DNA from: Vandiemenella viatica
Lineage: Eukaryota; Arthropoda; Insecta; Orthoptera; Morabidae
Direction of reading: 5' to 3'
Length of the DNA: 64,000 nucleotides
Assembly (NCBI GenBank): GCA_031002005.1
Contig: JARYHS010008074.1
Location: forward strand, 350,820,932-350,884,931
Of this stretch, positions 1 through 11,239 are shown one piece after another. Positions within the stretch are counted from its first letter, which is position 1. Each line of letters opens with the position of its first letter. The translations under genes and the position numbers were made by a program. A model generated the notes under the pieces. It made no database searches and was not told the DNA's origin. It saw only the letters and a list, made by a program, of their open reading frames with translations.

Positions 1-470
1 CTAACCAGTCTTGAATTCCGTAATATTCTAATTCATTGGTATAATTTTAAAATAAACAAATCGAAAACTGTGTTAAGATTGAAGAGGATTCGTAGCAAAT
101 TTATTTGTAAGAAAGTCTTTCCTAAAATCAGATTAAAACTAGTATGAAGCATTAATTCACTAATACCCAAATCTCCTGTAAATATCTTATATATTATCTC
201 TTCGAAAATCTTTGACAAAAATTATGTTTTACATAATTTTCCAAATGCGATTTATTACCCGTCTTAGAAAGTATTGTAATTATTGTCAACATAGGTAAAT
301 ATTTTTCTTGCAAATTAACATATCGTTGTTGACTTTTCTAGCATTTGTGTTCCAATTGTTGACTTTTCTAGCTTTTGTGCTCCAATATCCCACTGATATC
401 ATAAATCTTTTAAAAATCATTTTTGAGGCTTTAATGATATATAGAATCAGAAGACTGACGAAGAATTTAC
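1..470. other. No gene recognised; AT-rich flank
   Basis: The stretch before the mariner element is AT-rich. It contains a short direct repeat (gttgacttttctagc twice near 329-373). No open frame in it resembles a known protein. Confidence 0.5.
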
Positions 471-472
471 TA

Positions 473-1771
473 CGAGGGGGGATCAAATATAAACGGGATT
501 GTTGTTCCCGAAAATCAACAATTGGCAGTACTGACCCCGCGCTTCTGCTATGCTTAGGCGGGACCGTTAGGAGTGGGGAGAGCGTGTTGTTAGATATTTC
601 CCGCCATTTAGTCAGTTACGCTCACGATGTCGGAGCAACAGGTGCACCTCTTCACTGCGCAACGCATTATTATAAAATGTCTTGCTCTTGAAGGAGTTAC
701 AGCGGCGGAAATTTGCCAGAGATTGACTGCACAGTTCGGTGATCAAACATTTTCAAGGACGCGTGTGTTTTTCTGGCATAAAAAGTTCAAGGAAGGAGGA
801 GAACGCGTGGAAAATCAGCAACACGATCGCCGTCCCCGGACCAGCGTTACAGACGGAAACATTCGTGCAGTTATAGACATGATTGACGTCGAACGACGGG
901 CGAGAGTATCAGGAATTGCAGACCAAGTCGGAATCAGTTATGGGAGCTGTCAAGCTATCATCACAAAACACCTACAGTTCCGTAAAGTGTGTTCCATGTG
1001 GTTCCCTCACCTTTTGACCAAAAATCTGAAGTTGAGACGTTTGGAAGTCTGTCAGAGGTTTACAGCAAGGTTTGCGGAAGAAGGTGATGTATTTTTGAGT
1101 CGGATCGTCATCTGCTATCAAACATAGGTTCACCATTACACTCCGGAATCCAAAGGGGCCAGTAAGGAGTGGCGGAGGAAAGGGGAGGCAGCACCAGTGA
1201 AAGCAAAGACTCGACTGTCAGCTGGCAAGGTTCTTTCAACCATTTTTTTCGATCGGCGAGGCATTTTGCTGATTGATTTTTTGCATGAGCGACGCACACT
1301 CAATGCCGCTTACTACTTAGAGTTGTTGAACAAGGCGAGAGTTGCATATCGCCGCAAAAGAAGAGACCAACCGATTCGACAGGTCATTCTCCTCCACGAC
1401 AATACGCGACCCCATACTGCATCTCTAACTGTCTCTAAACTACAGGAAATGCACTGGACTACACTTGATCACCTTCCTTACAGTCCGGACTTATCGCCCT
1501 GCGATTTCCATTTGTTTGGACCTCTTAAAGAAGCTCTAGGAGGGCAAAGATTCGAAGATGTCGAGAGTGTTGAGGACTTCGTGCGCAACTGGCTGCTGAC
1601 ACGACCATGTTCTTTTTATGATGAGGGCATCAAAAAGCTTCCCATATTCTGGGAAAAATGTATTTTCAAAGCAGGAAACTATGTGGAAAAATAAATTGTA
1701 ATTACCTTGTGTTTTTCAATAAATGAATTTAAATAAAAAATAAAATCCCGTTTATATTTGATCCCCCCTCG
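473..1771 (+). mobile_element. mariner element with perfect 28-bp TIRs
   Basis: Positions 473-500 are the exact reverse complement of 1744-1771 (28 of 28 bases), beginning cgaggggggatc. TA dinucleotides flank both ends (471-472 and 1772-1773), as expected for Tc1/mariner insertion. The 1299-bp length is that of a complete mariner. The interior encodes one disabled transposase, annotated separately. Perfect terminal repeats with a dead gene suggest a copy that could once be moved in trans, or one that lost its coding capacity recently. Identification is secure; the subfamily is not determined. Confidence 0.95.
627..1694 (+). pseudogene. mariner DD34D transposase, inactivated
   Basis: The frame runs from ATG 627 to TAA 1692-1694, 355 codons, the usual mariner transposase length. 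It is broken by one in-frame TAG at 1125-1127. Residues 1-110 carry the helix-turn-helix DNA-binding region. The C-terminal half has the HDNTRPHT motif (Asp258 at 1398-1400) and SPDLSPCDFHLF (Asp293 at 1503-1505), with exactly 34 residues between the two aspartates, so this is DD34D. Family knowledge puts the first catalytic Asp in a TGDETW-type motif; here the matching codons read ICYQT-stop. The catalytic GAT is now TAT (Tyr164) and the conserved Trp codon TGG is now TAG. The protein therefore lacks both a full reading frame and its first metal-binding residue. Confidence 0.93.
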
Positions 1772-2040
1772 TATAAAAGCGGGATGGACTAAGCAGCAAA
1801 TAACATTAAAAATTTACGACCCTTTGGAATCTCGGAGGTTATTAAAGACGATTTTCCGGTACTCTAAGCAACAACCTTAGTTTTGTGTTAACGTATGCTT
1901 CCTCAGTCGATAGTCGGGCATCACCGTAATATTCGTATGGTGACTACAAGCGGTCACCTGAAAATGTGACCAGATTAGGTGAGCCCTAATCCTTGTTCCT
2001 ACCAGTGTCTGATCAGGCGACGCCTTAATACGCGCTAGGC

Positions 2041-2694
2041 CAGTGTTTCTCAACATGAGGTCCGCGGACTGCTAGTTGTTTCAGGTGGTCCGCAGGCAGA
2101 ATAATACAAATTTAGGTACTGTACAAGCCTATAAGCAAGGCATAAACTATAAACCCAACTTTTTAAAAACAAAGAATATTTCAATGACCAGGCAAATTTC
2201 TGGCATTTTAAATGTGAAATAGGATAGCATTCTTTCTACAATATTAATTTCCAGTTGGCATCACAAAGAGCGCCGTTCGTCTAACGATTCAGTAAATGAC
2301 CATATTCTGCGGGTCTTGTATGAGTGACCGCAGTACATGGTAGGGTTGTTATGTCGTGGAGTCAACAAAAATAAAAGGTTACGATCTAGCGTCTTTTATT
2401 TTATTTTGCCCATGTAGACCGGTGGAACAGCGAAGCCTTCAACCTATAGTACCATTATTATCAATTTGGTTACTGAGTACGTATTAATAACCCGGTCAAT
2501 ACATAATATTAACTCGCTTCCAGTTTCATAACTCCGTTGGAATTCAGGATATGCTTTTAGATTTACTATGCAATAATGGTAGAATAAAATATGTCCCAGA
2601 TGTTTATACACAGGTAAAAAATTAAGTCCATGTAACTTAGTGATCCGACAAATTATTTTTGACAATTTACTGGTTCTCGGGTTGAAAAACACTG
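2041..2694. mobile_element. Non-autonomous hAT element
   Basis: The left end cagtgtttctcaac (2041-2054) matches the reverse complement of the right end gttgaaaaacactg (2681-2694) at 13 of 14 positions. The CAGTGTTTCTCAAC start is a common hAT terminal sequence. The flanks are an 8-bp duplication with one mismatch: cgctaggc (2033-2040) and cgctagac (2695-2702). The 654-bp interior has no transposase-like frame, so mobility would depend on a transposase supplied elsewhere. Confidence 0.85.
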
Positions 2695-2702
2695 CGCTAG
2701 AC

Positions 2703-3890
2703 AGTTTTCACAATTCATGTACTAGCATGATTTTGTGTGCTGATTTAGAGATGTTGTTGCGATGCGAAATAGTTACCAGTTAGGCAATGTTCAGTTCAGT
2801 TGAAAACTAATCATCATGTGGATGATAGATATGCTTCCGGCAAATGAAGTTTATCGTCCATAAAATTATTTTTCAAATGGAGTGGCTCTCAACTACGCAT
2901 TTCATTCCTCATAATCGCAATGTGTGCAACTATGGGGAAAGAAGGAATACTCTCAGCATCCTTGGGACAGTTTTTATTATGAAGTTATTCTTCAATGTTT
3001 GTATTAATAATTAGTCGAGGAATATCATTTCATTCCCGTCATAAATTATATTTAATGACTAATTACATTTCTGCTTGATAAAGTGATATACTTCTTCGTT
3101 TTACCAACTTTAGGACACAACATCCAATTGACTCAAAATTGGCAATTTCACCGAATGCGGTAAAGTTCAACTTCTCGGCAAAATGACTGTTCGAGTTTGT
3201 CCATAAAGACGGCTGCTATTGCTGTGCGTTTTTCCTGTCACATATTGTTACGTCTGTACGATAATATTTTTTTAAAAAAAAATCTCTATATGGCCTCAGA
3301 TAAAAATAACCAACAGTAATTGGAACTTTCTATATGTAGAGATGAATGTTTACTAAAGAAGGTAATAATGATACCTTAACGGGTCCATGGAGAACGAAGC
3401 ATGAGATTGTGGAATGTAAAACTATGTATATCCTCAGAAGACCCGAACACTATCGTAAAGTGAGAATCGTCAGCGGCGACCTCCGGCAGTTGCTCTCTGG
3501 AAGAATTTCTTCATCGATGCTCATATGGCAATAATCTGAGTGAGACTGAGTCGCCATTTCGTACATTCATCATCTTGAAAAAATTCTCAGCTTCGTAAAG
3601 ATCTGAACTTATCTGGTCATATGGCGGTAAGGGAATCCAAGGGTGGGTTACGTGGTCACCCGATGAGTGCATCTGTTAACTGTGCTTACACTGCAATACA
3701 AAAGCAATACGCAGGTACAGCAGTAGGTGTAAGGTTGCACAGTATTTCGCAGACTGCCTGTTTTCCTCATACTGCCTAAAATTGGTTATACGAAGCCCAT
3801 GCGAAGCCTATCTGTGATCTTAAGCGCAAGCTTGTTGAAAAAATGCTAAGACTGCTTGGCGGGAGACCTGTTGCTGCGGGAGCTGAAGTC
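2703..3890. other. No gene recognised
   Basis: AT-rich sequence with only short open frames of no recognisable composition. It could be intron 1 of the putative gene whose first exon lies just to the right on the minus strand, but nothing here proves that. Confidence 0.4.
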
Positions 3891-4125
3891 ACAACTCACC
3901 TGGCCATGGCGGCTGCGGCGGTGCGTGGTCCTCGCGGGGCAGACGTCTGGTGCGGAGTGACTGCTGGTGCACGCCCGGACGGGCGGCTGGCCGGCCGATC
4001 GTTAGAGGGCGCAGCCGCCCACACCTGCCGAGGGCGGCGTACACGTCGGACCGTCGCTTTAAGGGGCGTAGGTGTGTAAGCGAAATGAACTTTAGGACCT
4101 CGCCGTACCTGGCACTGCGTCAATA
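3890..4125 (-). promoter_or_regulatory. CpG-rich island with putative minus-strand first exon (Kozak ATG + splice donor)
   Basis: This stretch is strongly GC- and CpG-rich in an AT-rich neighbourhood. On the minus strand it reads GCCGCCATGG, an excellent Kozak context, with the ATG at about 3912-3914. This runs straight into CCAG|GTGAGT, a full 5' splice-site consensus, the donor falling at about 3901-3906. A coding exon of only a few bases would give Met-Ala before splicing in phase 2. Minus-strand sequence upstream stays CpG-rich to about 4120 and contains an Inr-like cagtcact. Together this looks like a CpG promoter, 5' UTR and very short first coding exon. Downstream exons would lie at lower coordinates or outside the window; none was found. 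The product is unknown. Confidence 0.45.
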
Positions 4126-7100
4126 CGGTTTAGAGAGCGAGTCGAAAGATTGCACGAGAGTGCGGAAAATCAAGATTCAGGATATGTTATATAGATATAC
4201 CCTTCAAACCGCTATCTAATTTACATCAAAACTCTAGAACTAATTTAGGTACCTTTGTATACCAGGGAAACATTTGCTGAAGTTAGGATAGTAATAGTTG
4301 CTAGGTTTTATTGTTGGTTGATGTCGTATGAGCCACAATTCCCTTTATTTCATACTTGTACTTGTTTAACAGTTTTTCAAGATATCTATAAAGTATTAAA
4401 TCGTTTTGCCTCAACTCTTGGTCAAGCCTTCACAACTCCAGTTTTCATTTCGTTTCGCTAGTTTGGCGGAACGATGCTATACTGGACACAGGGAGGTAGA
4501 ACAGGACTCTAATCACCTTGACTCCGAATAGTAACGTGGCCACCACTTTCTATCTCAAACTGAATAGCACTAAATTCATTACTAAATAAAATAATAGATG
4601 CTCAGAAGATGACGTGCATCTGTTTAATTTTTGCTACTTATAGTCAGCTTTCGCTGCTGCAACTCGTTGGAAGATGAAATAGCAAAACTGATCAGATGTT
4701 GGATATTCTCTTCGTTTAATATGTTCATTAATTGTACGAGCAACTTAATTGACAGTTACTCCTAGTTGATTGGCTTCGACGGAATTTCTCCAAACAAGAG
4801 CTGCATAGATAAAGGAAACGATACCCGGCTTTTAATTTCAGGATTTGTTTGTCAGTTTGAGAATTTAGTTCTTTTTCATACAATCGTTTTGTTTGTGGTC
4901 CCAATGGTGTTAATTGAACAAGGGCATTCAATGAGCCAGAATTAAAGTGTACTTAGAGGAAAATATCGATGTGCAGAACTCGCTGACCTTCTGAGCTAAA
5001 AAAAGCGGTTATCCTCAGTACAGTACTACCTTTGTTTTCTATGCTTGATCTGTAAGTATTCTACTTTCCTTGTGATGACTCGGAGTAAAATATGAATACT
5101 TTCTCGGATGAAGAGGATTCAACGACAAGTTTTTCTTTAGTATGCTGACGTGAGAATTAATCCACTAAGTGAAAATAAACAAAACTCAGGTTTACTGTTC
5201 ATCTCCATAAAGAAGTTTCGGTTTTATTTCCTACAGTCTTGGTAGCGGTAGCATACACATTATTAAATCAAATCATAATTACACTCTTGATTGTATTAAT
5301 AACTAAATACGCCATGATTCTGTCTCTTTCTTCTTCATCAAATGTCAGACAAAATAATAACGTACAGGAATCTAATTTCTGAGTATCGAATTCTTATGAG
5401 TACTATTCTCTTTTCTAATACCATGCATCTTGACTATGTTGATGCGCCAACGATGTTTTAACTTCATAGTCCGCCGTTAAAAAATTCTACGTTCGTATGC
5501 GGTTCAGCGCCTTTAAATCTATTTTTGCGTGTGTTCATAAAACTGAGGTCAAAATCGCAGGATGAGTAATTTTTACGTTGAGGAAGCAGAGGTGTCATCA
5601 GATTTCCATTCTCGATTCCAAAGTTTTTCTTGAAGCGGCAGGAGCTGTAGGAACCCCGTGGCCTTTACCTTCAAGTTCCATTTACACACAGATACGTAGA
5701 TATCGAGAGAACAACAATTTTCACTTCAAACGTGGAAACATAGTGGACGAATTAAGCAAAAGGCTTGAGAATTATAAAAATTTATAAATAATTTTCAACA
5801 AGTTCTTATGCGTCTAGGGTAAACCAAGTTTTCTTCTGTTTCAATCTGGTAAAATTCGATAACCGAACCATTCTTAACTTTCTAGATGTTCGACAGCTTA
5901 GGAAAAGTAAATTTTATATCGGGTTCTCGTTTTAATCCATTACCTAAGGCTATTTGTTTTCTGTTCCCAGCATTTGCCAGTATATCTATGATGGTTTTGT
6001 AGATAGCGTCGCCTTTAGTACTAATGCACAGAAACTTTACAGATTTGGTATCAGTATGTTTTTTCTTTCGGATTTTATTGCTCGTCGACGACGAGGATTA
6101 GAGCTTTTCGACACTTCATCCATTAATTTTACACGTAACTTACAAATGCAGTTGGTATTTGGGAACAGTGATCATTGGTTTCATGAAGTTTTCCTCAACT
6201 AATGGCTAACAAGTTTTGATCACGTGTAGCTCATTTTAATATGTTCTTAGATCTTTAATACTTATCGATAAGAAAGTTATGTTAGACCTCCAACAGTGTG
6301 GGAAGAAATGTCGCAGTCACCAATTACCTACGAAACGTAAATCCGTATGCTATTCTCTTTTTGATTAGTATAATCTCAAAAATAAATATTGTAAAAACAC
6401 GCCGAGTCTCGTGGTTGTTTGACGACAAAAAGTTATGAGATTTTGTTCTGATCCAAGTATACACCCTGCAGTGTGCAGTCACTTTCAGAAACAGAAATAT
6501 TTTCTTTTGGTGTAATGGGTCGTTGATTTAAAACAATAAAACAAATCTGGTGGCGTGGCCATTATGTAGGTCTTATTTTTTACTGACATGAAAGATATAA
6601 TATGCAAGATTTATTACAAAAATCGTCAATCCCGAAAAAAGTGCGGGGAAAAACTTAGTTATGAAATATTTGTAAGATTGTTTTTATTGGTAAAGTTTTA
6701 CTATCTAGCTGACTAAAATATGGCAAGCATAATGGCCAGGTCGCCAGATCTTTTTAAGGGGCTTCGGTGGTGTGTATCTTTCCAATGTATTTCTTGTGAA
6801 CTTCATTGTACCTTTTCTCAACAACTAATTGTGATACATATCTGAAAAAATAGGGTGAATCTATGATGATTTTCCAATACTTTAACTCAGGGATTTGCCA
6901 AAGATCCAGTTGGTTTGGCAGAATTAATTTTTTTTTAAATATTCCAATTTTTTGTACTTTTGGTGGTGCTGTTCAGTAAATAATTTACAAACTATAAGAT
7001 ATAATACAATATTCCTGTGTTAAAATACTCACAGAAACATACTTTCAAGGCTGTAAAAGTTTCAGGAAGTTCTTGCAGGTAGTTTACAAGAAAAGGTACA

Positions 7101-7144
7101 CTAAAAATATAAAAAGTAAACTTACGGGAAAATGCTGTCAAAGT
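4126..7144. other. No gene recognised (3 kb)
   Basis: AT-rich non-coding sequence. Short frames, for example near 5578-5787 and 5954-6202, resemble no family I recognise and have no flanking splice signals I would defend. No terminal repeats were found. Confidence 0.4.
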
Positions 7145-7145
7145 T

Positions 7146-8093
7146 TCAGTGCATTCGAGAACCATAACTAGGGTGATTTGGATCGTCCTGATAGCTTTCT
7201 TCCAGCCTTCTCTTTAGTCTTCTTCTCTTCTCTAGTGCCTTTTCTTCCACTTCCCTCAATTCTTTCTCTGACGCCCTAACCTCTTCCTGGTCTAGCCTGT
7301 ACATAGCTCGTATGGTGTGATACCCAACGCTAATACTCAGTTTCTTCAATGCCTCACACCTTGACAAATTGCCACTGTCAAAAGCCATTATAGCGTCATA
7401 AACACCAAAATTAAGAGCATTAATTGATACACAAAATGTTTTTGGAATTCTTGACCAAATAACACTATTGATGCACTCATTTGGATATTGGGCACGACCG
7501 TGTAAACCGTGTAGCTGTACATCAGATAGATCCCTGAATATAGGCTTAAGTTCCTCAATGACAGCATATGGTAAACCAATCATGTGCACAAATGTTTGAC
7601 CTGCTGCTTGTGAATTGTTGTACTTGCGCCATGTATCAGATCCTTTGGTGGAGAGTCCGTGGTTGGGAGCAGAATCAGTTGAAGCAATATGAAATAAGAC
7701 AGCCCAAACAGATCGTTTCATTTCTTCGACACTGTTGTTGCTATGTCTAATAGTCATTCCATAATACTTTTGTAATTTATTAATTATGCCTTCTGTAAGT
7801 CTATTCTTCCCCTGCAACCCTTTACAGTCATTCATCTTTTTACCCCTCCTTCCTGATACTAAGCGTCACAAGCGGGTACCCATTCTTTTTTGCACATGTG
7901 CAATACATTCAACCTTATTTATTGTCACATCTGGTCCATAAGGTTTCAGCTCTTCAATTTCCTTGAATGCCTTTGAATCCCCATCCCCCAGGTAATTTAT
8001 ATACTGTACCCCATCAGCTGCTGACCTCTCAAAAATCCTTTTCACCCCTTCCAGTTTGACGCTGCGAAGACTGCCATGCCCAAACAGCCCTTT
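7146..8093 (-). pseudogene. Mutator-like transposase domain, C-terminal remnant
   Basis: The minus-strand frame from 8093 down to the stop at 7146-7148 is about 315 codons. One in-frame TGA at 7866-7868 interrupts it, at a position where the family usually has a basic residue. Visible motifs are YLGDGDSKAFKEI and KPYGPDV, then VECIAHVQKRMGTRL, DCKGLQGKNRLT, PNHGLSTKGSDTWRKY, QYPNECINSVIWSRIPK and NFGVYDAIMAF. These fit the Mutator-like transposase domain proteins common in arthropod genomes. The basic, coiled C-terminal tail ending PSYGSRMH looks like the natural end of the protein. The N-terminal half is missing: an in-frame TAA lies at 8094-8096. No terminal inverted repeats were found, so this is a dead fragment. 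Confidence 0.8.
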
Positions 8094-8472
8094 TTAAAGC
8101 ATTTATAGGGTAGAAATATGCATGTATTATACACCAAATTAAAGAGGACATTCCAAAGATCAATAATCGGCAGAAAAACGAAAATGAAAGAATTCATCAT
8201 TTTTCATCCTAGCCTCTTAACGATCCGTAACACCAAGCGAATCTATTTTGTTTCAGAAAGTGAAGAGATTACATACTATAGATGGTAGAATTGGCTCTGA
8301 ATATATTGTAAGGGGCCGAATGGTTTGACTGCTGATTGACTATGTTTGTGGGCGTTTAGTTGTCTTCGTCTTCTGTCTTCTTCGACGATCTAATCTAACC
8401 TATCCTCTTGATGCTTCTTCGTTCTTCTTGGCTTGAGAGCTATCTAATGTTACTATTGAATCAGGCTGACAC

Positions 8473-8727
8473 CAGCCGTATTTACCGAGCGTGGTGGTGT
8501 AACGGATAGCGTTCTGGCCTCGCATTCGGGAGGACGGCGGTTCGAATCCCCGTCCGGGCATCCAGATTTGGGTTTTCCATGGTTTCCCCAAATCACTCCA
8601 GGTGAATGCCGGGATGCTTCCTTCAAAAAGGCCATGGCCGAATTCCTTCCCATTCCTTCCCATTCCTTGCCCCCATCCTTTCCCGTCTCTAAAGACCACG
8701 TTGTTAAAAAGGGACGTTAAACTGTTA

Positions 8728-8766
<39 letters not shown>

Positions 8767-8776
8767 AGCCGTATTT
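8473..8776 (+). repeat. tRNA-derived SINE with 11-bp TSD (copy 1, full length)
   Basis: The element occupies 8484-8765, flanked by the exact duplication cagccgtattt (8473-8483 and 8766-8776). The head is tRNA-like: a box A-like segment (gtggtgtaacggatagcg) and box B ggttcgaatcccc form an internal Pol III promoter. The body runs through ccaggtgaatgccgggatgc to gacgttaaac and ends in 37 A residues. It would have been mobilised by a LINE in trans. Two other copies lie near 45.5 and 57.3 kb. The long unbroken A tail suggests a young insertion. Confidence 0.93.
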
Positions 8777-10500
8777 CCGGTACGGAGCCGGTGATTATAA
8801 TAATTAGCAATTTGCAAGATAATAGCAGGTGCAAGCGGAAATGACCACTAATTCTAGCAATGGAACGAAAACATTTAACTGGTAAAATCTTGTTTAATAG
8901 ATCACTAACAGTTGCATAATACAGGCAATACGAGATTGCTACAAGGACGAGTTCCGAGCTAGCGTCGATTCGGGTTAAGTTAACATAATGCTAAGTTGGA
9001 TAAAATCTATCAGTCTCTGGTTGGTAATTACATACTGGCAGGCAAAGCTAGCTGGTGGAGGGGCTAATGATGATATTTAACCTATGACTTTCTCTATACT
9101 GAGAGCGAGTCTTCGTCGAGAAGTTCTGAGGAAGACTTGTTTTGAGGTCAGTGATCGGCATTTAGAACTAAGCATATCAGCGTTTTCATGAACAAACAAC
9201 CTCTGCCGACACTGTAACACGTGCCTACCAAGTGGTCCCGATGTATAACTTAATGTCTTCTGGTCTGAATATTCACCCAAAATTCCAATATTTCCACTAA
9301 GATTTATATAGTCAATTCCGACATTAACAATATCTCATGACATTCTGTTACCTAACAACCATAAGATTTGGCCTATTTTTACAAGAATTGTTTTTGTGGG
9401 ATCACATTTCTTTTTGTAAGCTGATCACTTAATCGGAGTCATCGCTGAAATGTAACGGTTCCATTTATAAAACCGTGGATTAGGACATTTCAGGATACAT
9501 GTGTCCGATGTTGCTTCTGCGTGCACTAGGCGAGCATTGCCGATTGCCGTTGATTTTACTGCCACCGTAAGTAAATGCTAAACTAAACACAGGAACAAAG
9601 TAAAATTTAACATATTAGCTAAGCTTGCTGACATCTCTGCATTAAAATGTGAGGGATTTAGCCTTATCCAGAGCAAAGCAAGCAACGTGCAAATATTCAC
9701 CGAAACGTTTCACGTTTAGCGTTGCTTAAGGATTGATACAGAGAAAATCACCATTATTGGACTTCTCTTCTAAGGTGTTTCTAGGAGTACGGGAAGTATT
9801 GTCATAGTCGTTTTTTATTTTCACGAAGTAAGGAGAGGATCGAATTACAATTTAACACATTGGCTAAACTTTGAAAGTTCTTTCTACAGTTAAAATCTGG
9901 GACATATCAGGATAAAAAGTAATTTCACGTTTTGGTTAGATATGGCATAGATATACCGAAAATTTCCGGTTTTGGACCATTGTTATAATCTGGGAGAAAA
10001 TTTTTATCTGTGTACCAAATTTCATCTTTATATGACTACGAGAAGTACCTTAAAGCATTGATGGTCATCAGTGAGTGACAAAATCGGTGAAATTTGTGTA
10101 TGAATAACTTCGAAACGAAGAGCAGGAAAGAAACGAAATTTAATGCATTTGCTAAGATTGCTAAAATCTATGCATAGTAAAAATTTGGCCAAATTGCTCC
10201 AATAAAAGGACAGCGCCGCAGTTGACGCGACTTGGGGATCACACTACTGTACGCTCAGACAGCTAAGATGAATTCGGAAAACTGCAGACTAGTAATAAAG
10301 AAAAGTATTTATTTCGCTTAACGACTTTTTATACATAAATTTACTATCACAATAGTTTTGTTTTGTTATCTGGGGTTTTTGAGCTGTGGACATTTATTTT
10401 TGTATTTGAATCCTTTAAGGGGATCAAAATCTTTATCATCTGTGTAAGAAGTTCGATGAATTTTATAATAGCCAGCTTGCCCTTGTTGCTGACCCAGTCG
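8777..10500. other. No gene recognised
   Basis: AT-rich intergenic or intronic sequence with only short frames. No terminal repeats or recognisable protein similarity were found. Confidence 0.4.
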
Positions 10501-10501
10501 T

Positions 10502-11239
10502 CTAGAAGTGGGCGCCTGGAGCATAGTGTACAGCTGCTTGAAAGGCAGGCGCGCTAGTTTTGTTAGCCGCTCTGTATGGTCGGCGCCTGGTCTTGGTCTG
10601 CCCGGTTTGGTGGCGGACGGTATTACTGGTCTCTCGTGATGCAGCCTGGCTGGGGTCTGCCTGGTGGGAGTGGTCCTCCCTCTGTCGGCAGCAGCTGGCT
10701 GTTTCTGACATCTTGGTGTATGGAGTCTTCTTCATCGCCACGGTTGTTTTCTTGGCGGCCGTCGGACAATGTCTTGATTTTCCTGTTCTTTGACTGCGTC
10801 TCGCTGGTCTTGCCGGGCACCAAGAGTATCATGACGCGTTCTGATCCGAGCTCTTGACGCTATCTCTGCTCCCGCAGCGGACGCAGCGTTCATCAGCTTC
10901 GCAGTCCTTCGCTTTATGGCCCCAGGCTTAACAGCGGAAGCATTGCGAGTTCTTGGTTGCTGTCTGCTTCTTCTGTTTTAGGGTGGCCTGGCGTTGAGAC
11001 ATTTCAACTCTCGGCTGGTAAAGGATGCCATCGTCTTGTAGCAACCTGATGGTGGCTTCCATGTCCACCGGCCTTATGTATATGGCGTCACATTTGTCAA
11101 GTTCTTTTACGACTGCGGGCCGTTCTTCTTTTGCTGTCTCCTGGCGATGATATGGCTCCAGTCTCGGCAGTGCCACTTCGTTGGTTCTGGCGATGGACAC
11201 TTCGACTAGGACTTGGTTAGCAGCGTATGGTACGAACAC
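10502..11239 (-). pseudogene. Retroelement ORF1/gag-like zinc-knuckle remnant (minus)
   Basis: Reading the minus strand from 11239, about 104 codons are open, ending QCFRC and a stop at 10928-10930. In the same frame translation continues AWGHKAKDC and DERCVRCGS. Counting the stop as a residue, the first unit fits the CX2CX4HX4C zinc knuckle found in gag and in the ORF1 of Jockey/I-like LINEs. A second Cys pair follows. Below about 10840 the frame is lost, but Arg/Gln-rich fragments continue to 10502. No reverse transcriptase follows, so this is an isolated ORF1 piece. LINE or LTR origin cannot be decided. Confidence 0.6.

Noticed and set aside
3843..4219. Overlapping GC-rich frames on both strands as coding genes
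   Set aside because: Long open frames on both strands are expected in CpG-rich DNA. Only the Kozak/donor pair gives specific support, so the region is reported as a promoter/first-exon candidate.
8602..8844. Lysine-rich frame across the poly(A) near 8.7 kb
   Set aside because: The Lys run is the SINE A tail translated. The frame is within a Pol III-type SINE and is not a gene.
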